The notes under the pieces: generated by a model | What the model was told of the DNA's origin: nothing | Databases searched by the model: none | The model's input: only the letters and a program-made list of their open reading frames with translations | Program-made: the position numbers and the translations under genes | Source: Apium graveolens | Taxonomy: Eukaryota > Streptophyta > Magnoliopsida > Apiales > Apiaceae | Length of the DNA: 64,000 nt | Assembly: GCF_009905375.1 (NCBI RefSeq) | Contig: NC_133647.1 | Span: forward strand, 80,752,442-80,816,441 | Reading direction: 5' to 3' | Shown here: piece by piece, positions 11,093 through 23,240 of the stretch | Layout: each line of letters starts with the position of its first letter | How positions within the stretch are numbered: position 1 is the first letter of the stretch

Positions 11093-14000
11093 CAATTCAT
11101 CAAAGTTCTTGGTAAATAGTGTTTTCAAGAAACTAACTTTATGTTTTCTTATGTTTTCTTCAAGATCCAAGCTTAGTAGAGATAGTTAGTGGTTATTTAA
11201 GGCTTCCTAAGTGATTCTTCACTCTCCAAGGAAGGTATAACTTCTCAAACCCTTAGTCCTAAGTTTTGTTGGTTTGGATTTCATAATGTTTAGATGATGG
11301 GTTAGTGTAATGGGTGTGTACTCATGTTTAGAGCTTTGTTTAGTAAGTGGTTTTGTTGATTTTGGAGTTAGGAGTGATACTTGTTGGATTTGATGTTCTT
11401 GGTCACATTTTGACTTGGTTTAGATGAATAAGTTGAGATCTTGAGTTATAGTTAAATGATCTTGTATTGTGGTTGAATGATGTTGGAATGGTGTTGATTG
11501 GTGGTGGTTTGATGTTGAATTGATTTGGTAAAAATTTGGGAATTTCTAAGTTATAGTCGTCGTAATGCCCAATTTTCCTTAAACTGTTTTGTGCTTAAAT
11601 TTTGCACCCGACCACTCACTGCCAGAAACTGACCATTACCATGTTTAGATAGTTCATGTTATGAGCTTCGTTTTGATATGTGGTTCGCTTGAATCCGATG
11701 TACGGTTTAGGAGAAACGACCGTTTTAAGTAACGGTGTTTCGCGAACGAACCATTTCCCCTCGCCTTACTTTAAAACCTTGGTTAAGGCCCTTAAATGAC
11801 TAATTGGAGTATGAAACAATTATGTAAAGTGGATTAGGCAGTTGGTAGGGTACTCGTGAAAGAATCACCTTAAAATTCTTAATGGTTAATTTATTAAAAA
11901 TGGTGGAGCCGAGGGTACTCGAATGACTTATGTGATTCGTTAAGCGTAGAAGTGACCATAAGCGAACGTTAGGGTTCAATTGGTTAAAGTCTAGTTTCTT
12001 AAGCGACTGGGGTTTAATTCCGACTTATGTTGTTGTTCATAGGTTATCGGACCCACTCTAAGCTTAAGTATATCCGGGAACACTCAGGCAAGTTTTCTAC
12101 CCGTTATACTGTTGTTGTGATGTATATATGTATATGCATTATCTTATGATAGATGCATGATTGTTATTAGCAAATCTTGCGATATATTGGAGCACGTGAT
12201 ATGGTATATATGCATGTCTGTTTCGTAATCTTGATATCTAATTGTTGATTCAATTGCTTATAAACTGCATAATACCTATGCTAGAGATAAGCAGTAGTTG
12301 CGTATACCCTTAGTATAGGGGACCCAAAGGTGAACATTTTCTAAACCGGGAGTCGATGTTCCCGAGTATATTATGTATATATTTATACATATATATAGAT
12401 ATAGTTTTTAAAACTATTAATCGAATAAGGTTTATTCGATAACTTTATTTTATTTAATGAATATTATTTTGAATATTCATTCGAGGACTTATGACTCCGT
12501 TTATTTTATTTAGTGAATATTATTTTGAATATTCATTCGAGGACCTATGACTCCGCTTATTTTATTAAATAATATTCTTTATTTTATTAAAGAATAATGT
12601 TTCGATAATCAAACTTATTTTCGATTATTCAAATAAAGATCGTACTTTCGTATAAGTATATCTTTAGTTAATCATTATTATTCATTTCAAGTATGAGTTT
12701 TAAAACTTCTACTTCAACTATTTTTATAAAGATCATCCTTTATGGGAATATTATTTAAACAATAATATTCAGATATTTTCTAATATATTGGGACTGATTT
12801 ATTTTATTAAATCAGCATTTCTCCAAACATTCTTAAAAATGTTTTTGAGTCTTCAAAATGATTTTAAAAGTTAGGGCGGATCCCAAAACTCATTTTTATA
12901 TTTAAGATCCTCCTTTCGAAGGGGATTTAAATACTCGCTCAAAACCTAAGGGATCCGGCTCTGTGGTGTATTTTATATTCGCAACAAGGTTGTTGTTTTG
13001 ATAAAAGAGTTTTTGATTACTTACCCAACACTCGGGAAGTAAAATTCTTAGAACAAGTTAATCCATTAACAGGCACCGCCTGGGAAATATAGGTGAGTTT
13101 TCCTTTCCAACTAGATACGACTTCTTAGTGGAGCCGTATCAACAAGTTTCCACTTGGGGGAAAGGGGGGACGAGCTTTACGTTTCAGAGTCATGGATTTC
13201 ATCTGAACTAGGAGTGGCGTAAGTGGTCGAGTGGCGCCGGCCCAGCCTTATTATATTGGCCCAAATGGCCTGGAAGTTCCGCTAAGACGGTCCATTCCTT
13301 AGGAGTCCAGTGTTCGGTTGACAAGTAAATCCGACAGGTTCTCCTCTACATGTAGAAAATGGTGGGGTTGCACTACTGCGACTGATCATCGTAAGTGGTC
13401 TTCCTGGCGCGGCAAACTCCCGTAATGAGTTCATCATCCAATTGGATATTTCTGCAACACTACCCAGAGCACTTCGATAGAAAGGCTACGGCTGGGCGAT
13501 TGTTGAGTGTTGGCAGGGTCGAGTTTTCAAAATGATGTTTTCATCAAATGAAGTATCTCATAACTTCATTTCATTTTGATGATATTTCAAAGATTGATTC
13601 TATATAAGTTTTGTCTTATAGCTTCATCTATGGGATGAACTATTTATACCTTGAACGGTGGTAGTTCAAGTAGTATTCGGAAAAAGATATAAGTATATTG
13701 GAGTATCTTGTAACTTCACCTTTTCAACTTATAGCTAGTAAATGATTATCTTATGCATGACAAAGATTTTCAGAAAAAAACGTTGAGACAAGGTTAGATA
13801 TATGAGATCACCTTGAAATGATATTTTTATACAGTTATAAACTGGAACTCTGTGTATATTATGCATGGCAGAGGATTTCAAAAATTTTGAAAAGTATATA
13901 TACTTATATACTGAATATCTTGCGACTTGGTCGCGTTAAGATATCAATCTTGGTTCATTTCTTCTTGACCAAGACTTTCATGAGTACTATGAGAATGCTC

Positions 14001-14490
14001 ATATATTGTTAATTATTATACATATTATTTCGGTGGGCTTGTTGCTCACCCTTGCTTTCTTCTTTCATCACACAACAACAGATAGACAAGATGAACAGGA
14101 TCAAGCTCCCAATTCGCGAGCGGATAGGAAACGTTCCGCAGTTTCCTGTAGGCGTTTATGCCGTTGTAGCTTAGGTAGGATCTACCAATAGGCTAGGCTT
14201 TCAACTTTTGATGTACCAGACTTATGTATATTTATGAATTGTAATAATGGAAAGGAATATGTAAATTATTCAGAAACCCTTTTTAAGGTGAAATGGTTTA
14301 TAATTGTGAAATAAAATGACTTGTGTTATTTTTGGTATTCATCTCTAGGACTATAACTTGTGGTGTGTGTGTGTGTATATTGTGGGGTCACAATACGCAG
14401 TAGTTGGTTGACTGTTAAGATTAAGTATTGATAAGGGAAATGGAACTCGTGACAACCCGAATCCCCGACCCCGGATTTTGGGGTGTTACA
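11093..14490 (+). repeat. Partial gypsy LTR of the G1/G4 family, opposite orientation to G1
   Basis: The sequence aligns by eye with the G4 LTR from about position 42500 onward and with the reverse complement of the G1 LTR. It ends at 14490 in GGGGTGTTACA, the 3' end of this LTR family. Roughly the first 0.8 kb is missing and should lie left of G1, outside the window, because G1 inserted here. No primer-binding site follows 14490, so this is a 3' LTR or a solo LTR. A two-unit copy of the family tandem repeat is at about 12455-12570. Confidence 0.85.
12455..12570 (+). repeat. Tandem repeat units in the partial LTR
   Basis: TTTTGAATATTCATTCGAGG followed by ACTTATGACTCCG or ACCTATGACTCCG recurs with 56-bp spacing. 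These are the same units, reverse-complemented, as at 8779-8945. Confidence 0.8.
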
Positions 14491-15416
14491 ATTTTGGAAA
14501 CTGCTTATGTGTAAGCAGAGCCAAATAGTTATTGGTGCCAAAGGTGTTTCCATGAATGATAGTTGTTAGGCTGAAAAATGATGAAACTTCAGAAGATGAC
14601 ATGATGTATGTAGGAGTTGAGTAATGATATGGGTGAGTTGTAGATAGTGATGTTGTGTGTATGATGATTTGTGTCACTGAAGTTCTTATGGGTATATAGG
14701 TGTGCAGAGCTGAATTGTGTATAACATACACATACGAAGAAGGAATCTTATATAATTAGACTTCTGACATATGGCAATTATTGAGTAATAGGATTTAAAA
14801 GTGGAGTAAAGTGCGGAATTAGCAACAAAATACACACAGCTTTTTCAAGAATTCACCGTGTGAAATTGTTCAACATATAATCCACTATTAATCAATAATT
14901 GAATAAGATATTCAATTGCAGCACTAAAAAACTCAGAAATTCTTTAAAAATAATATTCTAAATTAGAATATGCTGACCTGTCGTCAATATTTGGAATTGC
15001 TTACCCTTCAGGATTTGACAATCTCAGGAGTCATCGACTAAAATTAATTAGTATTTGTCAAAAACGTAAACTCATTAGAATACCACAATTTAATCTTAAT
15101 AACCATCCAAATATACAGGATAAGTGTATGATTTAGAGATTAATAGGCAACAAGAAGAACAATCACATGCACACACAAATAAAGAGCAGGGATTAAATCT
15201 TGTAAACAAAAATTTCATTAATAGATTAAAAGATTACATTTCATGAAATTTTGAGTACATGCATGAGAAATTACAAGAGGATCCTAGTCTAGTAGATAAG
15301 AACTTCAACAGCCTTAGTCTAAGAAGCCCGACAAAGCTGATGGTGAAAAGAAACAGGTAGAGGATGTTTGTCGGGAGGACTAAGGTGGTGGATGATCAGG
15401 ACTTTTGTTAAGAATA
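14491..15416. other. Unassigned sequence with copia-LTR-like patches
   Basis: No convincing ORF is present. The part from about 14790 (AAAGTGCGGAATTAGCAAC) resembles in style the R/U5 part of minus-strand copia LTRs such as that of C2 (AAATGCGGAATAAAATTG), but I cannot fix boundaries. The first 300 bases after the gypsy LTR end look like neither element type and may be old flanking DNA. Confidence 0.4.
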
Positions 15417-16426
15417 TGTTGTGAACTTTATGATAAGTTGAACAAAACACCTTAGTATATTTAACTTAGTGTTTTTGTAGCTCTCGACGGATGTTTTACT
15501 ATAGTCCCGACGGATGAATTTTATAGTCCCGATGAATGATATCTGAACATCCATCGAGAGTGTAGTTTATGTAACAATAAGTATTGTAGCACATTTCTGC
15601 AAACAACAATGTTTTAGTTGTGTAGATGTTGTAGGATTCTTTAAGTCATGTTGACTACTAGATTGATATGCAGAATAGGTTGGCTAATTGTAAGTATAAG
15701 ATGTCTTGCAATTCTGTATAAGTGAAATAGAGTCAAGTGGAAGAAAGACTTCCGATGGATGATCGACAGATAATCAACAAGGCTCTCGGCGGATGACCAA
15801 CATAGTCCCGACGGATGATAATATCCAAAATAGCAGTTGACAGTGACAACACAGTCATATGCTTTGGGTGTTTGCAAATAGAATGTGGCAGCCTAATTGC
15901 AGGATTTAGAGAACAAAGAGGCATTACCATTTCCATGCAATTATGAAGATATTCAAGGATGCTGGATAGAGTAATGTAGCAGCATGAAGTTAGACTAGAT
16001 ACAATTTATCTTATTGTCTTGTCTTACTATCATGTAACTTGGGAATATATAAACCAAGAGTAGCAAGTTAAAAATTATCCAAGTTAGAAAGAAAAACTAG
16101 AGAAATAGAAAAAGCAAAATCTATAAAGAATTTCTCAGTTGCTCTTGTTGTTCAGTTTGTAAGCAGCTGTTTGCTATTCAAGCATCACAGAGTTTTCATC
16201 TTTATATATATATCTCTGGTGGATAATTTCAAATCCACTAGAAAGTTTTAAATCCTTGTGTTTTATTGCTTTGTGTTTTAATTTCTATTTTACTTTCATT
16301 CTGAACTTCTTGCAAAATCAAACACAGTTATATATTAAGTATGAACATTCTTAAAATCAGAAAAAGAAGCCAGAATTATATTCAACCCCCCTTTTATAAT
16401 TATTTTTGCATTGTTTGGGAATAACA
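15417..16426 (+). repeat. Probable SIRE-type copia LTR, plus strand, solo or orphan
   Basis: The 3' end reads TATATTCAACCCCCCTTTT and then AATAACA, the layout also seen at the end of the C2 LTRs. A TATA box lies at 16046-16053, and the U3 part carries a motif near CCCGACGGATGA several times between 15483 and 15820. No primer-binding site follows, so this is a solo LTR or a 3' LTR with lost internal part. The left end is a guess from a TGTT at 15417; the right end is better supported. Confidence 0.5.
16046..16053 (+). promoter_or_regulatory. TATA box of the copia-type LTR
   Basis: TATATAAA lies about 380 bases before the LTR end, with a run of AG-rich then CT-rich sequence after it, as expected around a retrotransposon transcription start. 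Activity is not known. Confidence 0.5.
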
Positions 16427-16460
16427 ACTTCTTCCTGCTTTCAACAAAGAGAAGTTCAAG

Positions 16461-16640
16461 ATGAATGATCCTCTCTTGCTGACGAAGGGTGGAGAGATGA
16501 AGTGCTCTCTGAAAGCCCAGAAAGTCAGTTTTGGTGACTTCTGGGAGTTAAATCCAAATGCCATTGGAATAGCGGTGATGTTCCATGAACTTGGCACCCC
16601 ACCACGAAAGAGTGTCACCATATTTGTGCCATGGTTGTAA
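16461..16640 (+). CDS. Small ORF, 59 codons, unrecognised
   Basis: An ATG-initiated frame directly after the copia-type LTR encodes a peptide with FGDFWELNPNAIGIAVMF near the middle and VTIFVPWL at the end. The same frame is open from just after the LTR end (about 16427), so the reading could be an exon or a retroelement ORF rather than start at this ATG. Composition looks protein-like, with few low-complexity runs. I do not recognise the family, and there is no neighbouring coding sequence on this strand to support it. It could be chance. Confidence 0.25.
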   Translation: MNDPLLLTKGGEMKCSLKAQKVSFGDFWELNPNAIGIAVMFHELGTPPRKSVTIFVPWL

Positions 16641-17045
16641 AACCAACCGAAGTTCTCTATTGTTTGAGAGTGAAGGAGATGAAAAGTGATGGTGATTTGA
16701 GAGTTTTGTGTTTGGGAAGATATGATTAGACTGGATGATGAATGGTGGTTTAAATAACCAAGAGAGGGGAAATATTAGAGGACTAGGGGTTTGGTTAATT
16801 GTTAACTGGAGAGTTAACTGAATGATTTAACCAAAAAAATATCTAAGTGATACGCGTATCCCTAGACTGATTTATAGTGTTGACAAAGATATATGTATAC
16901 ATGCACATTTAGCAAATATATTACTTAATTGAACATGTATATAGAGAAATACATCATTAATTCCCAAAATAATATCTTTAAAAAATTTAGAACAAAATCA
17001 GGATTTGATCAATTTATATCAGGATTTGATCAAATAAACAAAAAA
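16641..17045. other. Unassigned AT-rich stretch left of C1
   Basis: It holds no ORF of note and no recognisable LTR end. It should contain the 3' part of C1 if that element were complete, but neither a polypurine tract nor a copy of the C1 LTR (22751 to about 23240) can be seen. The short direct repeat ATCAGGATTTGATCAA occurs twice near 16998-17035. Confidence 0.4.
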
Positions 17046-20000
17046 TTATTTGTCCAAACAAACTATACCAAGTTCATTGACAAGCTTTGTAAATATTGCT
17101 TCAGGTAATGGCTTTGTGAAGATATCAGCCAGCTGCTGATCATTAGAAATAATATGAAGCTCAATTGTCCCTTCCATGACATGTTCTCTAATAAAGTGAT
17201 ATCTGATACTGATATGTTTAGTAAGAGAGTGTTGCACTAGATTTCCTGTCAATTCAATAGAATTTTGATTATCACAATAAATAGGAATTTTAGAAAATGA
17301 TAATCCATAGTCCATGAGACGGTTCTTCATCTATAGTAACTGTGCACAGCAGCTTCCATCTGCAATATATTCAGCCTCAGCAGTTGAAGTAGAAATGGAT
17401 TTCTGCTTCTTACTGAACCATGAAACTAATCTTCCTCCCATAAACTGACAACTTCCAGAGGTACTCTTCCTGTCTATTTTGCATCCAGCAAATTCAGCAT
17501 CTGAATATCCACACAATCCAAAGTCAGCTTCCCTTGCATACCATATACCAAGTGAAGCAGTACCCTTGAGATATCTAAAGATTCTCTTAAGTACGATAAG
17601 ATGTGGCTCCCTAGGATTTTCCTGAAATCTTGCACACAAACAGGTGGCAAATATAATGTCTAGCCTACTAGCCGTTAGGTACAAGAGAGAACCAATCATA
17701 CCTCTATACTTTGTGACATCAACTGTTATACCTTCATGAGGATCAAGCTTTGTAGCAGTTGTCATAGGAGTAGTTGTAGTTGCACTTTCTTGCATATTAA
17801 ACCTTTTCAACACATTCTTTGTGTACTTGGACTGATTAATGTAGATGCCATTATTAGTCTTTTTAATTTGCAATCCCAAGAAATAGCTCATCTCTCCCAT
17901 GATACTCATTTGATATCTTGATTGCATCAACTTGGAGAACTTATCACACAGTTTTTGATTAGTTGATCCAAAAATGATATCATCCACATAAATTTGAACT
18001 AAAAGAAAATCTTTACCTTTATTTAGATAAAATATTTTTTTATCAGTTGTACCTCTTTTGAATCCACTTTCAAGTAGAAACTGAGCAAGGGTCTCATACC
18101 ATGCTCTAGGTGCTTGGTTTAGTCCATAGAGTGCTTTGTCAAGTTTATAGACATAATCAGGATGTTTAGGATCCACAAAACCCGGTGGTTATTCAACATA
18201 GACTACTACTTCAAGTTCTCCATTGAGAAATGCACTCTTGACATCCATCTGAAAGACTTTGAATTTCTTGTGTGCAGCATATGCCAAGAAAATTCTGATT
18301 GCTTCCATCCTAGCAACATGAGCAAATGTTTCATCATAGTCAATGCCTTCATATTGGGAATATCCTTTAGCCACTAACCTTACCTTATTTCTGACGATGG
18401 TTCCATCAAAATCAGTTTTATTTCAGAAGACCCACTTTGTACCTACAGTACCTCTCAACAAGATTGATCTGTTTGGTTGACCTGTTCTTAGGTCTAGGCA
18501 CCAGCTTCCATACTTCATTCCTTTCAAACTCATTCAACTCTTCTTGCATATTTATGACCCAATCTGCATCCTTAAGTGCATCTTCTATTTTCTTTGGCTC
18601 TTCCTTTGAAAGTAGATTGTGATACAGACATTTATTTTAAGTTGCACTTCTTGTCTTTACAACTTTATCAGAATTTCCAATGATCAGATCAGTAGTAAGA
18701 TCTTTGGTCCATTTTTTGGCATGAGGAAATGTCCTTCTTGAGTAAGATGCCCCCCTGAATCATGTGCCTCATCAAATGCATTTGAGGCTCCCCCTGAATC
18801 AGTGTTGGTAACTCTTGATGAAGTATTAGGACTTGACTCATGTTCTTCTGATATTAAATCAGCATTAGATTCTGAGTGATCAGATTGAGAAGAAACTTGA
18901 GTTGACTCCTTAATGTTAGTACTATCAGTTGAACCTTGTTGTTGCTCCCCCTCAACATGTGCAAGTTCATTAGTACATTGATCATCTTCAGGATCTGAAG
19001 AAGTATCAGAATTTGGATCATCAGTATTTGATAATCCATTAGAGTCTGATGCAGATTCTAACAGTGCTTTTTCATTTGCAAAGATCAAACTTTCATTAGA
19101 GTCTTCTTCAAAACCAGGAATCTTCTTATCATTAAAAGATACATTGATAGAGATAATTATAGTATTTGTTCTCAGATTGAAAACTTTGTATGCTCTTGAT
19201 GGTGAGTAACCAACAAAGATTCCTTCATCAACTTTTGATTCAAATTTTCCTAGCTGATAAGTATGAGTTCTCAGAACAAAACACTTACATCTAAATACAT
19301 GGAGATGTTTGAGACTGGGCTTCTTTTCTTTCAGCATCTGATAAGGAGTAACACCATGTTTGTTTATCATTGTGATATTCTGAGTGTAACAGGCTATGTT
19401 TGCTGCTTCAGCCCAGAAGTAAGTGGGTAGTTTGGCTTCTTCTAGCAGAGTCCCCCCCCAGCTTGAATCAAGGTTCTGTTCTTCCTCTCAACAACACCAT
19501 TTTGTTGAGGTGTACCAGGAGCTGAGAATTGTTGTTGTATGCCTTTGTACTCACAGACTTCCTCCATCTTTGAGTTCTTGAACTCAGTGCCATTATCACT
19601 TCTCAGTATTTTTACTTTGAAGTTGGATCCATTTTCAATTTGCTTTACATGATCCAGAAGAATTTCTGGAGTTTTATCCTTCCTGTGTAGAAAATAAACC
19701 CAAGTATATCTAGTGAAATCATCAACGATTACAAGTGTGTACCTTTTTTGTTGGTAGACATTATGTTCACTGGTCCAAAGAGATCCAAGTGTAGCATATG
19801 TTATGGTTCAGTGATAGAGAATTATGTTTTACTTTTGAAACATACTCTTCTTTGTTTAGACTTTTAGAAAGCATCATAAAGACCATCAGATGAGTATAAC
19901 ATATTTGGAAATCCTCTTACTAGCTCCTTCTTGGCAAGTTCATTGATAGAATTGAAGTTGAGATGTGAGAGCTTCTTGTGCCAGTTCCAACTCTCATCTA

Positions 20001-20349
20001 TTGATGCCTTAGAGATAAGGCAAGTAGCTTCTTTCTTAAGACTTTCATGTAGCCTTGCTTCATACAAGTTAACATGTCTATATCCTATCAAGATAACTTT
20101 CTTTATCTTGTTATGAACAACTTCACAGTGAGAGTCATAGAATACTACATGATAACCTCTGTCAGTGATTTGACTGATGCTCAGTAGGTTGTGCTTCAGT
20201 CCTTCCACCAAAGCTACATCTTCTATTACCACCTTTCCAATCACCAAGTTGCCATATCCCAGATTGTGTCTGATATTTCCATCCCCATAAGATACATCTG
20301 GTCCAGCCTTCCTTTCAAATTCTGACAGCAGGGATTTATTTCTAGTCAT
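17046..20349 (-). pseudogene. C1 pol: protease end, integrase, reverse transcriptase, RNase H
   Basis: Readable pieces in order: the protease and pre-integrase part in 20349-19864 ([22 protein letters not shown]), the integrase C-terminal part in 19370-18684 (PYQMLKEKKPSLKHLHVF, GIFVGYS), the reverse transcriptase in 18374-17331 with [11 protein letters not shown], and RNase H with [16 protein letters not shown] and [10 protein letters not shown]. The integrase core between 19864 and 19370 is present but broken, for example around the run of C at 19450-19458. A TAG between 17331 and the last piece replaces an expected tryptophan. [11 protein letters not shown] and the overall match to C2 place it in the same lineage as C2. 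Confidence 0.87.
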
Positions 20350-20415
20350 GTGTCATGAACATCCACTATCCAAGACAAGAATATTTATCCTGTTACCCTA
20401 CAATCAGAAGAGTGA

Positions 20416-22699
20416 TTAATTAGAAGGATTTTTAAGGACCCACACTTGTTGGGTCCTCATTTTGAATAACTTAAGTTTCTGTGATTCAGAGTTACTTCTG
20501 ACAGTTTTTCCCTTATCAGGATTTGTTTTATCAGAAGTAGATTTAGTAGAACTAGAAGTGTTAATCACATAAGCAATTTTATTGAATTTTAGCAAAGGTT
20601 CATAGTAATTATGATACAGCTTATGATAAGAACTACAAGTGTAAATTGAATGCCAACTACTACCACAATAAAAACAAGGGTTTTGTGGTTTGTAAAATAC
20701 TGATCTACCCCTAACATCAGACTCAAGAATAGCAGTTTTCTTTTTCTTACTCCTCCTGCAATCAATAGCAAGATGATTAGTATTATCACAGTTAAAACAA
20801 GTTTTTCTAGGAGCATTGGGAACAAACTTATAGTAAGATTCCTTAGAAATACCTTGCTTACTATTCATGTTTCTTTTTGGACTTTTTAATTGAGGTTTGT
20901 TAGTAACCTTAGATAATTTCTTTCTCAATTGTCCTTTAGACAAAAGTCCTATGTTCTTTTCTTTCTTAATAGTCTCTTTATTTTCCTTTCTTTGAGTTTT
21001 ATCATTTACTTTATTTTCTTGGGATGTAGAGGTTGAACCCTTCTCAAAAGTAGATTTGGGTTCATCAGCTTCTGAAGAAATAAACTTAACAGTAGTCTTA
21101 AGGGTAATTTCATTTTCAGTGTCAACATCCTTAATTCCATCTACATAGCCAAGACATTCTCTCCAGTTTTTTTTAGAAATCATCTCATGAACCTTTTTGC
21201 CTGAATCAGTCCAGGCTTTAAGGGTTTTCCTCTCATTTTTTAAGCCATTTTCTAATATACTGTACTTAGCCTCTAGTATCTTTTCTGTGTGTTTAGCTTT
21301 CTCACATTCTTTTTGAATTTCAATCTAATTTACTAAGTCAGACTCTAAACGATCATTCCTAGATTTTAAGACTTCACTTTCAGTTAACAGTCTATTATTC
21401 TCTAGAATCTTATTCTTAAAATTTCCATGGAGAGACTTAAGAATAGATTTCAATTCAGATATATCTTCAGTATCAAGAGAAAAGAAAGAAGTTGATACCT
21501 TAGATTCAGAAGAAGCAGGATCATCAAAACTAGCCATCAATGCATAGCATGTTTCTTCATTTTCAGAATCAGTGGAATCCATCCAATCCTTACTTGATGT
21601 AATCAAAGCTTTGTTCTTCCCTTTGTCATTCTTTGCCTTTTTTGCATTCTGTAGCAAAGTGACTAGGTTCATCACAGTTGTAGCACTTGATCTTTGATCT
21701 TTCAACTTTCCCAGCTTTAAAATCCTTTCTTTCTCTTCTTCCAAAAGACTTCCTTTCTCCTCCAGTCTACTTCTTCCTGAAGCTTCTATTCTTTTGAGAC
21801 TTCCTGAACTGCATCCTCTTGAAGCCCTTAACCATCATTGCAGCCATCTACATGACATCAGAATCTGTTATATTCTTATCACTTTCAGAATCAGTATCAT
21901 CATCAGGATTTGATGATGAATCATCAGTATCTGATTCTGGAATATAATTCTTTTTCCTTGTAGCTTCAACTGACCTGTCTTTTGAAGCTTTAGCATTCAC
22001 TTTCAAAGCAACTGATTTTCCCTTGTTGCTTTTCCTCCGTTTCCTTTGCTGAACTTCCAAATCATGAGTTCTCAGCATGCCATAGATTTCATCCAGGGTG
22101 ACATTTTCCAAATCATACTGATGTCGTATGATTGAAGTATGAGTCTCCCATTCCTCATTCAAAGCTCTCAGAAACTTGGTGTTTGAATCTTCCAGATCGT
22201 ACACCTTTCCTACCAAAGATAGATTGTTAAGCAGAGTGAAAAACCTGTCATAGATGTTGGTGAGACTTTCATCAGACTTGGCCTCAAAATGTTCATATTC
22301 TTGAATTAGAATAGCCCTTATGTTCTTCTTGATGGCCATGGTTCCTTGACATTGAGTTTCAAGGGCATCTCAGCTCTCTTTGGCAGTCTTGTAGGTTATA
22401 ACTCTTTTTGACATTACAGAGTCAAGACTGTTATGCAGAATGTTTCTTACCTTTGCATCCTTCAGCACATTGGCTTTCTATTCTAGTGTCCACTCCCTCT
22501 TCTCCTTCAACTGAAGGTGTTCATCAACAGTAGGAGTTGCAGGTATCAATTTTGTTGGCTTGTAAGGTCCCTCATTGATTACGTCGAGGTAGTCTGGATC
22601 TGTAGCTTCCAAGTGCATTAGCATCTTCACCTTCCATGTAGGGTATTCAGTCTTTTTCAGAATGGGGATTTTGATACTCTCATACTTGTTCAGAGACAT
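20416..22699 (-). pseudogene. C1 gag, broken
   Basis: The ATG at 22699 begins MSLNKYESIKIPILKKTEYP, the typical start of copia gag (compare [18 protein letters not shown] in C2). Further pieces at 22339-21848 (FFTLLNNLSLVGKVYDLED, YGMLRTHDLEVQQ), 21744-21325 and 21183-20416 follow in two different frames. One zinc knuckle is readable as CFNCDNTNHLAIDC and a second cysteine cluster as CFYCGSSWHSIYTC. At least two frame changes and several stops separate the pieces, so no full gag can be made. Confidence 0.85.
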
Positions 22700-22734
22700 G
22701 TTTAGATCGTTTCTGATAGTAAATTATCAGTTCA

Positions 22735-22745
22735 CTCTGATACCA
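22735..22745 (-). promoter_or_regulatory. C1 primer-binding site
   Basis: The minus strand reads TGGTATCAGAG, matching the initiator-Met tRNA primer site used by C2 and G1. Five bases separate it from the LTR start at 22751. Confidence 0.85.
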
Positions 22746-22750
22746 ATTAT

Positions 22751-23240
22751 TGCCCAGTAATAATACAATTGTTTAAGGGTGGTTGGATACAATTGTATAA
22801 ATGTTTTGAACAAGTATGAAAAATATAACAGTTCTTTATATTTCTGATAAAAACTGTTACAAACTCTCTCAAGAAATATTGATGTTCTTGAGAGCTGCGA
22901 GGTCGTATAATACTCAAGTTAATTCACTATGTGATGACCTAAACTGTGTTTATATATTACACAGCTGCTACAAATCAAACTAAGATATGTACTATCAAAT
23001 ACTAATAGAAAAGGATACATATCTATAACTGAATAGATAAAGTCCTTTGACTTAGAACATAATAGATATCTATTCCTCATACTAAGGAACATAACCAATC
23101 TTCATAGCTGATCGTCTCCAGATGCTGATGACATACAAATATTGATGATGTATCAAATCTTGATGACACACTAAATACTGATGACATCTAAACCACGTCC
23201 AGATCCTGAGCTTCTTCTGATCATTGAGAATCAGTATGTA
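22751..23240 (-). repeat. C1 5' LTR, outer end approximate
   Basis: The inner end (TGCCCAGTAATAATAC on plus) is fixed by the primer site. The outer end is placed near 23235-23240 (GTATGTAACA) because sequence beyond it reads like gypsy LTR. Without a second copy the boundary cannot be confirmed. Confidence 0.55.

Larger units (their letters stand above)
17046..23240 (-). mobile_element. C1: decayed Ty1/copia element, SIRE/Maximus-like, 3' end missing
   Basis: From right to left on the minus strand: a 5' LTR (22751 to about 23240), primer-binding site, gag, protease and integrase, reverse transcriptase, RNase H. The order integrase before reverse transcriptase is diagnostic of copia. The coding region is split by several stops and frame changes. 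No second LTR is visible to the left, and the third ORF present in C2 is absent, so the 3' part was deleted. It lies next to, perhaps inside, the 5' LTR of G2. Confidence 0.85.
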
